DNA from: an uncultured Eubacteriales bacterium
GTDB taxonomy: Bacteria; Bacillota; Clostridia; Oscillospirales; Acutalibacteraceae
NCBI GenBank assembly: GCA_934561055.1
Contig: CAKTFN010000018.1
Location: 1 to 27,366, forward strand
DNA: 27,366 bases
Direction of reading: 5' to 3'
This document shows positions 15,006-23,185 of this stretch, piece after piece (positions within the stretch are counted from its first letter, which is position 1; the number at the start of each line of letters is the position of its first letter). A program made the translations under genes and the position numbers. The notes under the pieces were generated by a model, which worked only from the letters and a program-made list of their open reading frames with translations, had not been told where the DNA came from and searched no databases.

Positions 15006-16412
15006 ATGGAGAAAAATAAAAAATACCGTCCTTTCGGAATGAGGGATAAAATCGGCTACGCTTTCGGTGACCTCGGCTGCGGCCTTTCGTTCTCTTTCGT
15101 TTCAAATTATATGCTTTTGTTTTACACGCAGTTCATTGGCCTTGAAACAAAGCATTGGGCGTGGATAATCATTGTTTCAAAGGCTTGGGACGCAATTAAC
15201 GATATCCTCATCGGAAACATGGTTGACCGTAAACGAATCAGCAAAAAGAGCAAGTTCATGCCGTGGATAATCATCGGCGGAATCGGTCTTGTTGCGTTAA
15301 CGATCATGATTTTTACTCCCGTCCGTTCGTTTTCTCAGGGCGGAAAAATCGTGTGGTGCCTTTTGTCATACTGCCTTTGGTCGGTTGCTTACACAATGGT
15401 TAATGTTCCGTACGGCTCGCTTCATACCGTAATTCCGGAAAATCTCAGCCAAAGAACAACCCTTTCAACTTTCCGAAGCATCGGTGCGGGCGTTGCAATG
15501 ATTTTCGTCATGCTTCTTCCGAGCTTCGTTTATGAAAAAAAGACTATTGACGGGGTTGAAACCCAGATTCTTCTCGGAAACAGGCTTTTTGCGGTTTCGA
15601 TTATTTTCTCGTTGCTTGCGCTCATTTTCCTTGTTTCGATGACAAAAATGGTGACGGAGCGTGTTCCATACGGCGAAGCTCCGGCAAAAACGAGCTACGT
15701 TTCAACCCTTAAAAGCTTTTTCACAAACCGTCCGATGGTCGGTGCGACGATTGCGACCGTTTCTTCGGTAATTTTCTATAATTCTTCGCTTTCGGTCAAC
15801 AATCTTGTTTTCCAGTATTATTTCAACGATGCCTCGAAAACGACGATTGCCTCTCTTGCGGGCTATATTCCGCTTGTTTTCTTCATGCCGTTTGCGGGAA
15901 AGCTCGTTGCGAAAATCGGAAAGAAAAAGCTTATCACGATTTCCGGTCTTATCAGCGCAATCGGCGGACTTTTGATGCTCGTTCTTCCGATAACTCCGGA
16001 CAGCAAGGGTATGTATATTTACATTGGCGGACTCATGATTGTCAATGTCGGAAACTGTATTTTCCAGATTATCGTTTGGGCAATCATTGCCGACTGCATT
16101 GAAGTCAGCTTCATTAAAAAAGGCATTCACGAGGAAAGTTCGCTTTATGCAATGTATTCGTTCTTCAGAAAACTTGCTCAGGGCATCGGTTCGGCAGTCA
16201 TTGCTCTTTCGCTTTCCGCAATCGGATTTGTTGAAGGCGAAAATGCCGTTCAGCCGGCTGAATTTTGCGCGAACGTAAAGAATCTTTATATTATTCTTCT
16301 CGTAATCGGAACGTTCGGAATGGTTATTGCAATGAAGTTTGTCTATAACATCGACCAAAAGAAGGAGAGCGAGCTTGGCTCTCTTGCTTCCGGAAACGAA
16401 GAAATCATCTGA
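15006..16412 (+). CDS. GPH-family (MelB-like) glycoside:cation symporter
   Basis: A 468-residue, 12-helix MFS-related transporter. The N-terminus DKIGYAFGDLGCGLSF and helix-2 region SKAWDAINDILIGNMVDR are diagnostic of the glycoside-pentoside-hexuronide:cation symporters, with the two acidic cation-site residues (WDAINDILIG) kept. NVPYGSL and later FMPFAGKL also match. It should import an oligosaccharide, glycoside or uronide with sodium or protons. AAAGGAG precedes the ATG. The 76-base gap to the GH2 gene contains no clear terminator, so it is probably co-transcribed and feeds the GH2 enzyme. Confidence 0.92.
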   Translation: MEKNKKYRPFGMRDKIGYAFGDLGCGLSFSFVSNYMLLFYTQFIGLETKHWAWIIIVSKAWDAINDILIGNMVDRKRISKKSKFMPWIIIGGIGLVALTIMIFTPVRSFSQGGKIVWCLLSYCLWSVAYTMVNVPYGSLHTVIPENLSQRTTLSTFRSIGAGVAMIFVMLLPSFVYEKKTIDGVETQILLGNRLFAVSIIFSLLALIFLVSMTKMVTERVPYGEAPAKTSYVSTLKSFFTNRPMVGATIATVSSVIFYNSSLSVNNLVFQYYFNDASKTTIASLAGYIPLVFFMPFAGKLVAKIGKKKLITISGLISAIGGLLMLVLPITPDSKGMYIYIGGLMIVNVGNCIFQIIVWAIIADCIEVSFIKKGIHEESSLYAMYSFFRKLAQGIGSAVIALSLSAIGFVEGENAVQPAEFCANVKNLYIILLVIGTFGMVIAMKFVYNIDQKKESELGSLASGNEEII

Positions 16413-16432
16413 CAAAAAACCCAAAATCAAAA

Positions 16433-16477
16433 CCGTCGGAAAAGGCTTTTAAAAGACCTTCTTCCGGCGGCTTTTTC
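16433..16477 (+). terminator. Intrinsic terminator of the glycan operon
   Basis: CCGTCGGA (16433-16440) pairs with TCCGGCGG (16463-16470) with one G-U pair, plus inner AGG/CCT pairs, followed by CTTTTTC. It begins 20 bases after the GPH stop codon. Confidence 0.75.
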
Positions 16478-16547
16478 GTATTTAAAACGGTACATCTATA
16501 ATAGTATACGAATTTCTTAAAAAAACGAACGGTTTTTCCCTTTTTCC

Positions 16548-16576
16548 TTGACAAAACACAGAATCTCTGATATCAT
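16548..16576 (+). promoter_or_regulatory. Sigma-A-type promoter of the sodium:solute symporter gene
   Basis: TTGACA (16548-16553), 17-base spacer, TATCAT (16571-16576). It is followed by a leader of about 55 bases and AAAGGAGA before the ATG at 16637. Confidence 0.8.
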
Positions 16577-16636
16577 ACTTTTACACTTTAATACGAAAAA
16601 GCTTTAAATCGTTAAAGCAAAAGGAGACATCAGAAA

Positions 16637-18169
16637 ATGCCGAAAAAAAGTATAATCATTTTAACCATTGCCGTCTATGTTTTGTTCATATTCATCGTCG
16701 GTCTTGTCAGCCACAAAAAGTCAAAAAGCATCACCGATTTCACCGTTGCCGGAAGGAATGCCGGCGCATGGCTTTCGGCTTTTTCTTACGGAACGGCATA
16801 TTTTTCGGCGGTAATGTTCATCGGATACGCAGGTTCAACGGGTTGGAAATACGGAATCTGGGGAGTTCTTCCCGGAATCGGAAACGCAATTTTCGGCTCG
16901 CTTCTTGCGTGGCTCGTTCTTGCAAAAAGAACCCGTGCCGTCACAAAAGAGCATAAGATTAAATCAATGCCTCAGCTTTTTGAAAAATGCTTCGGTTCAA
17001 AGAAGATGAAAAATTTTTGCGTTGCGGTCATTTTCATTTTCCTTGTTCCGTACTCCGCTTCGGTTTATAAGGGACTCACGAGTGTTTGCAGCGTTATTTT
17101 GGGCGTTCCGGAAAACGTTTGCATGATAATCATCGCCGTTGCCGCGGCTGTAATCGTTGTCCTCGGAGGATATGCGGCAACGCTCAAAGCAGACTTCATT
17201 CAGGGGTTTGTCATGCTCGCCGGAGTAATTCTTCTGATTTTTTCCGTCCTTCGCTGCAATCAGGTCGGCGGAGTCCGGGAGGGACTTTTTGCAATTTCTG
17301 AAAAGACGAAGGAGCTGAACCTCAGCGTTTTTGATCACATCGGTCTTTGGGCAACGGTTCTGATGACATCGTTCGGAACGTGGGGTCTTCCTCAGATGAT
17401 TCACAAGTATTACGGAATTCGTGACGACAAGGAGGTCAAAAGGGGAACGGTAATTTCAACGATTTTTGCGTTCGTTGTTGCCGGCGGCGGATATTTCATC
17501 GGTTCGCTTTCAAGGCTCTTTTATTCCGATCTTTCGCAACTTCCCGGCGCAGGAAGCGGAAAAACGGATTATCTCATTCCAAACATGCTGAACATTGCCG
17601 GTCTTTCGGATATTCTTGTCGGAGTGATTCTTGTTCTGCTCATCGCCGCATCGGTTTCAACGCTTTCCTCAATCACAATCACTGCGTCGACAACGCTTTC
17701 GATGGACTTCATTATTCCGAAATTTTTCAAAAACAAGGATTCCGCTTGGGCGGCAAAACTCACAAAGTTCGTTTGTTTTGCATTTGTTCTGGTTTCATAT
17801 TTCATTGCAAACAGTGACACGCCGATTCTTGACATGATGTCATATTCTTGGGGAGTTATCTCCGGAGCGTTCCTTGCGCCGTATCTTCTTTCGCTTTATT
17901 GGAAGAAAATCAACACCACCGGCGCATGGGCGGGAATGATTACCGGCTTTGTTATTGCGCTTCCTCCGATGATTTGCAGACTCTTTTCAATTCCGGCAAC
18001 ACTCGGCTCTTTCGGAAAGATTATGGATCTCGGACCCCACTTTGCGTGCGTTTCGGCGGTACTTTCGTGCCTTGCCTGCGTTGTTGTCAGTCTTTCGGTC
18101 AAATCAAAGGAAAACGGCTTTGTAAAGGCGAAAAACATTACAAAAGCCGTCTCAAATGAAACAGTTTAA
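16637..18169 (+). CDS. Sodium:solute symporter family (SSS) transporter
   Basis: A 510-residue membrane protein with about 13 helices. SSS features include HKKSKSITDFTVAGRNAGAW near the N-terminus, SYGTAYFSAVMFIGYAGSTG, LGGYAATLKADFIQGFVML and ASVSTLSSITITASTTLSMD, the last being the sodium-site helix with paired serines. The substrate could be an amino acid, a sugar or an organic/sialic acid; I cannot assign it. It has its own promoter and tandem hairpins after the stop. The neighbouring glycan operon makes a sugar acid plausible, but that is only context. Confidence 0.9.
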   Translation: MPKKSIIILTIAVYVLFIFIVGLVSHKKSKSITDFTVAGRNAGAWLSAFSYGTAYFSAVMFIGYAGSTGWKYGIWGVLPGIGNAIFGSLLAWLVLAKRTRAVTKEHKIKSMPQLFEKCFGSKKMKNFCVAVIFIFLVPYSASVYKGLTSVCSVILGVPENVCMIIIAVAAAVIVVLGGYAATLKADFIQGFVMLAGVILLIFSVLRCNQVGGVREGLFAISEKTKELNLSVFDHIGLWATVLMTSFGTWGLPQMIHKYYGIRDDKEVKRGTVISTIFAFVVAGGGYFIGSLSRLFYSDLSQLPGAGSGKTDYLIPNMLNIAGLSDILVGVILVLLIAASVSTLSSITITASTTLSMDFIIPKFFKNKDSAWAAKLTKFVCFAFVLVSYFIANSDTPILDMMSYSWGVISGAFLAPYLLSLYWKKINTTGAWAGMITGFVIALPPMICRLFSIPATLGSFGKIMDLGPHFACVSAVLSCLACVVVSLSVKSKENGFVKAKNITKAVSNETV

Positions 18170-18227
18170 ATGAATTTTTGACTTTAACTGAACTTTTAGA
18201 AAAAAGAACATCGAAAAAGGCAAAAAA

Positions 18228-18327
18228 TCTGTCTTAAAACAGCCGTTTTAAGCACAGACAATTTTCAAAATATGATATAAAAAGCACCGCTTATTATTCT
18301 CTTTCGAGAAAATAAGCGGTGCTTTTT
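18228..18327 (+). terminator. Tandem hairpins ending the SSS gene
   Basis: The first hairpin is TCTGT-CTTAAAAC (18228-18240) with GTTTTAAG-C-ACAGA (18245-18258); it lacks a strong T-run. The second is AAAAAGCACCGCTTATT (18279-18295) with AATAAGCGGTGCTTTTT (18311-18327), extended by TTCTC/GAGAA inside the loop. That second stem is perfect and is the main terminator; it would also stop minus-strand transcription. Confidence 0.8.
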
Positions 18328-18541
18328 GCTTGCTCAAAAAATTTTTTTGAAAAAATTTTTCCTGCGGGCGAAAAAGAGCGGCTTTTGTCGTCTTGAATAA
18401 AGCGGAAAATTTTGTCCTATATATTACATTATATAGCACGGCCTTTTTCGGGGGTAAAATCATCTTCCCCACCAAGGGTTGATTTTTGCCTGAATTTTGC
18501 TCTGAAAGCGTCTGAGAACCCCCTCGGACGGGGCAAAAAAC
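18328..18541. other. Gene-free AT-rich spacer upstream of the lysozyme gene
   Basis: No supported gene. There are A/T runs at 18336-18361, an AT palindrome CTATATA...TATATAG (18417-18423, 18430-18436) and short G/C hairpins (GGGG...CCCC, CCCCCTCGGACGGGG near 18520-18534) just before the promoter. A 117-residue minus-strand frame across this area has no family features and overlaps the terminator and promoter. Confidence 0.45.
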
Positions 18542-18570
18542 TTGACAAAAATTTTTCAAGTTGCTATAAT
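18542..18570 (+). promoter_or_regulatory. Perfect consensus sigma-A promoter of the lysozyme gene
   Basis: TTGACA (18542-18547), exactly 17 bases, TATAAT (18565-18570). Both boxes match consensus fully, so basal transcription should be high unless repressed or controlled in the leader. Confidence 0.9.
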
Positions 18571-18578
18571 ACCGACTG

Positions 18579-18609
18579 CTGTCAGCTTTGATCCGTTTCA
18601 AAGCGACAG
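18579..18609 (+). promoter_or_regulatory. 5'-leader hairpin of the lysozyme mRNA
   Basis: CTGTC-A-GCTTTGA (18579-18591) pairs with TCAAAGC-GACAG (18598-18609): twelve pairs, one bulged A, and a short loop. It lies at about the first transcribed bases of a roughly 115-base leader. The role could be mRNA protection or regulation; no known riboswitch was recognised. Confidence 0.5.
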
Positions 18610-18692
18610 AAAACAGGATGTTGAATGCAATCTTTCTTCGTTTTTTCGCGCATGGCGGAAGAACGGGAGTAATCTATTAGTGAGGTGATTTG

Positions 18693-20228
18693 ATGAAAAA
18701 AACTTTTGCTTTGTTTTTTTCAGTTGTAATTATGCTTACTGTTGCAGTCTCCGCATTTTCGGCGCAAGGCGCTTCATCCCAAAGCAATAAGTCTCAGGTT
18801 TTTTCTTACCTGACGAAGGAAATCGGTTTCAACACGGCTGCGGCCTGCGGCGTCATGGCAAACATGGAGCATGAATCCGGTTTTGATTCGACCAAAGTTC
18901 TTTACGATTCAAACGGCCTTCTCAGCGGAGGACTTTGCATGTGGAACGGCGGACGGTTCAGCAGCCTTCAAAGGTTCTGCAACGAAAACGGTTACAACTA
19001 TCTCAGCGTTTACGGTCAGCTCAAGTATCTTGAGCATGAACTCAAAAGCAGCTATTACCGTCATATCTACAACTATCTCAAAAGCGTGAGCAACAATCAA
19101 AACGGCGCATACAATGCGGCCTATTACTGGTGCTATTATTTTGAAATTCCCGCAAACAGAAGCTATCACGCAAACAAGCGCGGCGGTGCGGCTTCTTCAA
19201 AGTATTGGAATGAATATTCTTCCTTCACCGCAAAGCCTCAGACGCCGACGCTCAAAAGCTCCGCTTCCGGAAAAACGGTTGACATCGGTTCAAACGTTTC
19301 CTTCGCCTGGACTTCGGGCGGAGAAACTGCAACGCAGTATATTTTCCTTCTCGCAAAAGCTCAGGACGGAAAGTTTGATTTTTCAAAGGCAACGAAATAT
19401 AAAACGACCCAAAGAAAGATTTCCGTAAACATTGCCGAAAGCGGAAATTATGCCGCAAGGGTATACAGCGTCAACGGCTTCACCGGAGAAAAGAGCGATT
19501 TAAGCTCGGCCGTTGTTTTCAAAAGCAAATGTCTCAAACACTCAAACAAAATCATCGGTTCAAAGGAGCCGACGTTCATTGTTCCGGGTCTTAATCTTTA
19601 CGCTTGCAGAAAATGCGGTGCGCAAAGTTTCGGGGTGGCTCCGGTTCTGACGGAAAGCGGCTTTTCAAAATCAAGTCCCGCAGGACTTCGTGTTTTGAAG
19701 ACAACGACGAATGCCGTCGCTGTCGAATGGGAGCATGTCAACGGCGCCGTCGGATATTCCATCCGTCTCAAGCTTCCGAACGGAAAGTGGAAGGATATCG
19801 CAACGGTGAACGGCGAAACAATGAAATACACAATCAAAAAGCTTTCTCCGGGAACGGTGTATGCAGTCGCAGTCAGAGCGATTACAAAAAAAGGCGGAGA
19901 AACAATCAATTCGTCATACTCTGCCGTGAAGGCTCAAACGCAGTTGCTCAAGGCGAACCTTACGAACATCAGCCGAACCGGAAGGGGAAAGGTGAAGCTT
20001 GATTGGGAAAAGACGGCCGGAGCCGACGGCTACAGGGTCTATGTTTCGCTGAGTCCGAGAAGCGGATATAAACTCGTCAAAGAACTTCCGTCAACGGCAA
20101 CGGGCTACACCATAGGTTCGCTCAAAAGCGGAAAATGCTATTACTTCGTAATCAAGGCCTTCGCAAAGACCGAAAACGGAAGGTCATATTCAAAGGCTTC
20201 GTCAATCAAATATGCCGTTGCATTATAA
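18693..20228 (+). CDS. Secreted phage-type lysozyme with FN3 repeats
   Basis: A 511-residue exported protein. Signal peptide about 1-24 (FALFFSVVIMLTVAVSAFSA). Residues about 33-172 match the phage tail lysozyme family: VFSYLTKEIGFNTAAACGVM, NMEHESGF (catalytic glutamate probably E61), GGLCMWNGGRFSSLQRF, QLKYLEHEL and YYFEIPANRSYHANKRG. Then come a beta-sandwich segment (about 178-275), a short Cys-containing stretch CRKCGAQSFG, and two fibronectin type III domains (about 329-415 and 420-511, WEHVNGAVGYSIRL and DWEKTAGADGYRVYV). It is a peptidoglycan hydrolase for wall remodelling or lysis of competitors. GAGGTGATTTGATG fixes the start at 18693 rather than the TTG at 18690. Single gene with a consensus promoter and its own terminator. 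Confidence 0.88.
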   Translation: MKKTFALFFSVVIMLTVAVSAFSAQGASSQSNKSQVFSYLTKEIGFNTAAACGVMANMEHESGFDSTKVLYDSNGLLSGGLCMWNGGRFSSLQRFCNENGYNYLSVYGQLKYLEHELKSSYYRHIYNYLKSVSNNQNGAYNAAYYWCYYFEIPANRSYHANKRGGAASSKYWNEYSSFTAKPQTPTLKSSASGKTVDIGSNVSFAWTSGGETATQYIFLLAKAQDGKFDFSKATKYKTTQRKISVNIAESGNYAARVYSVNGFTGEKSDLSSAVVFKSKCLKHSNKIIGSKEPTFIVPGLNLYACRKCGAQSFGVAPVLTESGFSKSSPAGLRVLKTTTNAVAVEWEHVNGAVGYSIRLKLPNGKWKDIATVNGETMKYTIKKLSPGTVYAVAVRAITKKGGETINSSYSAVKAQTQLLKANLTNISRTGRGKVKLDWEKTAGADGYRVYVSLSPRSGYKLVKELPSTATGYTIGSLKSGKCYYFVIKAFAKTENGRSYSKASSIKYAVAL

Positions 20229-20237
20229 AAGCAAAAC

Positions 20238-20273
20238 GGGGACTGTTCCGAATTTCGGAACAGTCCCTTTTTT
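20238..20273. terminator. Bidirectional terminator after the lysozyme gene
   Basis: GGGACTGTTCCGAA (20238-20251) and TTCGGAACAGTCCC (20254-20267) form a perfect stem, followed by six Ts. It lies against the stop codon of the converging minus-strand gene. Confidence 0.9.
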
Positions 20274-20803
20274 CAGTATCCCTGGTCGGATACGATCCAA
20301 GGTTTATCGCTGCTTTCTCTCGTCAGAATCATTGCCCAGTTTTCGTATGTGCCTTTTGAGCAGGCACCAAAGGAATCGTAGACCGTGTAATTGCAGAGCA
20401 AAACGATAACGTTCTTTTTTCCGAACTTTTCGGTTGCATAATACCCGTCAAGGAAGGCGTTGCTTTTTTCTTCGTCAAACGAAACGGAAAGAAGGTTTAT
20501 GTTGTTGTCCCGCTCTTTGAACGTCGCCTTGACGCAGTTTACGGCAGAATCGATTTCGGCTTCTGTGTAATCGCTTTTTTCGCTTCGCTTTATTTCGGCT
20601 TTCATTTTGTCGATTCGCCTGTTGCGAAAATATATCAGGCCGCAACTTCCGCCTTCGTTTTCGGAAAGTCCGTTCCCGAAAATTTTCGGAGAAAAAGCCT
20701 CCCAAGCGTTCATCAAAAGCAAAACCGCAACAACGACTAAAAACAAGCGGACGATTATTTTGCTTTCTCTTTTTCCCCAGGTCTTTTTTTCTTCCTGCGG
20801 CAT
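20273..20803 (-). CDS. DUF4829-like membrane-anchored protein
   Basis: A 176-residue protein with one N-terminal membrane helix (IIVRLFLVVVAVLLLMNAW, about 16-34) and an outside domain. The domain pattern YTEAEIDSAVNCVKATFKE, then INLLSVSFDEEKS, FGKKNVIVLLCNYTV and YENWAMILTRES...PWIVSDQGY resembles the DUF4829 family of Firmicute extracytoplasmic proteins. No enzymatic residues are known for it. AAGGAAG about nine bases before the ATG at 20803 makes this the likely start, rather than the TTG at 20824. Single gene; TATAAT at 20841-20836 (minus) may be its -10 box, with no good -35. Confidence 0.7.
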   Translation of the reverse strand: MPQEEKKTWGKRESKIIVRLFLVVVAVLLLMNAWEAFSPKIFGNGLSENEGGSCGLIYFRNRRIDKMKAEIKRSEKSDYTEAEIDSAVNCVKATFKERDNNINLLSVSFDEEKSNAFLDGYYATEKFGKKNVIVLLCNYTVYDSFGACSKGTYENWAMILTRESSDKPWIVSDQGY

Positions 20804-20916
20804 TTTTTTCACTTCCTTTTTCAAAAACTGTGATAATTATAAATCTCCGGGGCGAAAAAAGCTTTAAGATTTTCTTACGATTGGATTACAATTTCGGAAT
20901 TGCCGTTCGTAGACAT

Positions 20917-20945
20917 TTGCAATTTTTCCTTTTTTGTGCTATAAT
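20917..20945 (+). promoter_or_regulatory. Promoter of the FAD oxidoreductase gene
   Basis: TTGCAA (20917-20922), 17-base spacer ending TGTGC, TATAAT (20940-20945). The TGTG before the -10 box is an extended -10 element. The spacer end CTTTTTTGTGC closely resembles that of the promoter at 24468. Confidence 0.8.
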
Positions 20946-20996
20946 ACTCAAACGAGAACCGAAGAAAAGAAAAACATTGAAAGGGAGTAAAATACG

Positions 20997-22424
20997 ATGA
21001 AAAAATATGACGTAATCATTGTCGGTGCGTCAACAACCGGAAGCTGGTTCGGCTGCGAAATGGCAAAGCGGGGCTTCAAGGTCCTCATGCTTGAAAAGCA
21101 GGAGAGGGAGAACGTTTCAAGAAGCTATGATATTTTTCACATGGCGAAGAAAGAAATGGAAAAATTCGGCTATCCGATTCCGAAACCGGGTGATGAGGAT
21201 TACTCGTTTGAGTTTGACGGCGGCTGCTATTATTCCGCTTACGGAAACTATCCGAAGCCGAGCCGCAACATCGTCATCGGAATGAGAAAGCACCGCTACA
21301 TTCTTCGTCTCAACGACAATGCGGTTGAAGCGGGAGCCGAACTTATTTACGGCGCATCGTTTTCCGACTTTATTTTTGACGCAGAGGGAAAAATTGTCGG
21401 CGCAAAATATCAAACGGTCGACGGCGAACACGAAGCTCTTGCGGCAATTGTTGCCGATTGTTCCGGAATTCCGTCCGTTGCAAGAAGGGCGCTTCCCGAC
21501 GGAATAAACTGCGAGAACTTTGAAATCTCTCCGAGAGATATGTTTTATGTTGTTCTCAGATATGTTCGTTATCCCGAAGGACACGAAAAGGTTGTTCACA
21601 CCGATTCCTATCTTCAGTACAAGGTTTGGTCGGCGCCGCAGGACGACGAAAAGGGCGGCATTCTCGGAGTCGGAGCAAACCTCGGCTTTGATTATGCGGA
21701 GGAAATGTTCCGTGAATTCAGAAAAAACGTTCCGTGGTGTAACTATACCGTTCAAAAAATCGAACACGGAAGAACACCGTACAGACGTCCGCCGTATTCC
21801 TTTGTTGCAGACGGTTTCATCGCAATGGGCGACGCCGCCTGCCTGACGAAGCCCAACAACGGCGAGGGCTGCACTTCATCGCTTTATCAGGCGGAAATTG
21901 CCGTTGACGTAATTTCAAACGCACTCAAAGAGGGCGGTTACCTTACCGAGAAAAGACTTTGGAGCATCAATAAGCGATACATCGAGGTTCAGGGTAAGAG
22001 CTTTGCCGGAACAATGGCACTTCTCACCGGCGCAGCTTCCCTCAACTGCGAAGAAAACGAATACTTCTTCAAGAACGACATAATTTTCAGCAAGAACATA
22101 ATGTCCGGATTCGGAAAGGGAATTTCAATTTCTCCGGCCGAAGCGGAAAGAACGGTGAGACTTCTTTCAAAGGGAATCGCAACGGGAAAGGTCAGAACCG
22201 AACTTGTCAGACGTGTTCTTTCGGCATTCAAAAACAGCACCGAAATCAAGGCGCTTTATTCAGAGTTTCCCGAAACACCGGAAGGCTTCGATGTTTGGAG
22301 AGGAAAGGCGAACGAACTTTGGGAAAAAATCGGTTCGATGGCCGACAACTGTGATGAAGAAATCATTGACCGAATGGAAAGAAGAAAAGCGGGAAAAATC
22401 GGAATTTGCGCCTGTAAAGACTGA
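20997..22424 (+). CDS. FAD-dependent oxidoreductase, geranylgeranyl reductase-like
   Basis: A 475-residue flavoprotein. The N-terminal Rossmann fold begins KKYDVIIVGASTTGSWFGCE, with a dinucleotide loop GASTTG (10-15) and E33 at the end of the second strand. The second FAD motif is FIAMGDAACLTKPNNGEGC (about 278-296), the GD-xA-GxxxPxxGEG pattern of the geranylgeranyl reductase/FixC-like group. YRRPPYSFV lies just before it, and the C-terminus has a Cys-containing tail (GICACKD). Known relatives reduce isoprenoid chains or other alkenes, or hydroxylate aromatics; the substrate here is unknown. AAGGGAG supports the ATG. It is a single gene with its own promoter. Confidence 0.85.
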   Translation: MKKYDVIIVGASTTGSWFGCEMAKRGFKVLMLEKQERENVSRSYDIFHMAKKEMEKFGYPIPKPGDEDYSFEFDGGCYYSAYGNYPKPSRNIVIGMRKHRYILRLNDNAVEAGAELIYGASFSDFIFDAEGKIVGAKYQTVDGEHEALAAIVADCSGIPSVARRALPDGINCENFEISPRDMFYVVLRYVRYPEGHEKVVHTDSYLQYKVWSAPQDDEKGGILGVGANLGFDYAEEMFREFRKNVPWCNYTVQKIEHGRTPYRRPPYSFVADGFIAMGDAACLTKPNNGEGCTSSLYQAEIAVDVISNALKEGGYLTEKRLWSINKRYIEVQGKSFAGTMALLTGAASLNCEENEYFFKNDIIFSKNIMSGFGKGISISPAEAERTVRLLSKGIATGKVRTELVRRVLSAFKNSTEIKALYSEFPETPEGFDVWRGKANELWEKIGSMADNCDEEIIDRMERRKAGKIGICACKD

Positions 22425-22670
22425 AAAATTTTCCATGAATTTTTCACAAAACCGGATTTTTCGGAAAATTTATAAAATACAGTCTATAAGACACTTTTGT
22501 TTCTTGGCTTAGAATTTACTCCGACTTCAGATAAAAAATGATTTTTGAGCTATTTTTGACGGCAATTTCGTGCGTGCGTGTCGAACGCCTTCCGGAATGA
22601 TTGGGTTTTTAAGCTTCCGGTGCGAAAACGGCGTTTCAACACCCCTTTTAAAAGAAAGCTCAAAAAGAAA
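22425..22670. other. Gene-free region after the FAD oxidoreductase gene
   Basis: No supported gene. AAATTTTCC...GGAAAATTT near 22427-22471 could be a weak terminator of the FAD gene but lacks a T-run. The rest shows no structure I can defend. Reading frames crossing here are shadows. Confidence 0.4.
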
Positions 22671-22768
22671 CCTTTCCGGAAGAAAACGGAAAGGAACAAA
22701 GAAAAATATTATAACGTAACCGGACCTTTAAGGAAACGAAACAGTCTCCTTAAAAGTCCGGCTTTTTT
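22671..22768 (+). terminator. Hairpin pair ending in an intrinsic terminator, away from any gene
   Basis: CCTTTCCG (22671-22678)/CGGAAAGG (22687-22694) forms a first hairpin. CCGGAC...TTTAAGGA (22720-22733) pairs with TCCTTAAA...GTCCGG (about 22747-22761), followed by CTTTTTT, as the second. The second is a clear terminator, but it lies about 300 bases after the nearest plus-strand stop. It may end a small RNA or be the distant end of the FAD gene transcript. Confidence 0.65.
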
Positions 22769-22780
22769 GAATTTTTTCAT

Positions 22781-22808
22781 AAAAAAACTGCCGCAAAAAA
22801 TGCGGCAG
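22781..22808 (-). terminator. Intrinsic terminator of the acyl carrier protein gene
   Basis: On the minus strand CTGCCGCA (22808-22801) pairs with TGCGGCAG (22795-22788), followed by seven Ts. It lies 50 bases after the stop codon. Confidence 0.85.
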
Positions 22809-22858
22809 CGAAAATCTGAAAACAGAAAAGATTTCTGCTCGGCGATGAAGCGAAAAAA

Positions 22859-23083
22859 TCACATTTCGTCGATGAGATTAACAACATCACCGACCGTTTT
22901 GAGATCCTCGATTGAATCGTCGGGAATACTGATTTCAAACTCGTCTTCAAGCTCCGAGATCAAATCAACAAGGTCAATGCTGTCGGCACCGATCTCTTCC
23001 CAGGTCGTGTCATCCGTGATTTTTGTTTCGCTCAGCTCAAACCTTCTGCTGATAATGTCGCTGACTTTTTCGAATGTATCCAT
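22859..23083 (-). CDS. acpP: Acyl carrier protein
   Basis: A 74-residue acidic four-helix protein. The phosphopantetheine site is EEIGADSIDLVDLISELEDE, with S35 as the attachment serine in the DSID motif (DSLD in most housekeeping forms). It carries acyl chains for fatty-acid or related synthesis after activation by an ACP synthase. The frame extends upstream to 23113, but the AAAGGGGGT ribosome site supports the ATG at 23083. It stands alone, with no fab genes in the window, so it may be a second ACP or simply a dispersed housekeeping copy. Confidence 0.9.
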   Translation of the reverse strand: MDTFEKVSDIISRRFELSETKITDDTTWEEIGADSIDLVDLISELEDEFEISIPDDSIEDLKTVGDVVNLIDEM

Positions 23084-23155
23084 AGTATTTACCCCCTTTC
23101 GGTAACAATGCAAACGGCATTCTCTTCTCTAAGCCGTCCCTCGCGGCTATATTGA

Positions 23156-23185
23156 ATATTATTCACAAATGAACCGGTTTGTCAA
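23156..23185 (-). promoter_or_regulatory. Promoter of the acyl carrier protein gene
   Basis: Minus strand: TTGACA (23185-23180), 18-base spacer, TAATAT (23161-23156), about 72 bases before the start codon. Confidence 0.65.

Noticed and set aside
15702..16430. 242-residue minus-strand frame opposite the GPH symporter gene
   Set aside because: It is the antisense of a transporter with diagnostic motifs, and its composition is not protein-like.
18248..18601. 117-residue minus-strand frame in the spacer before the lysozyme gene
   Set aside because: It spans a terminator hairpin and a perfect plus-strand promoter, with no recognisable domain.
22578..23105. 175-residue plus-strand frame over the orphan hairpins and ACP gene
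   Set aside because: Its first part is Lys/Arg-rich over terminator hairpins and its second part is the antisense of the acyl carrier protein gene.
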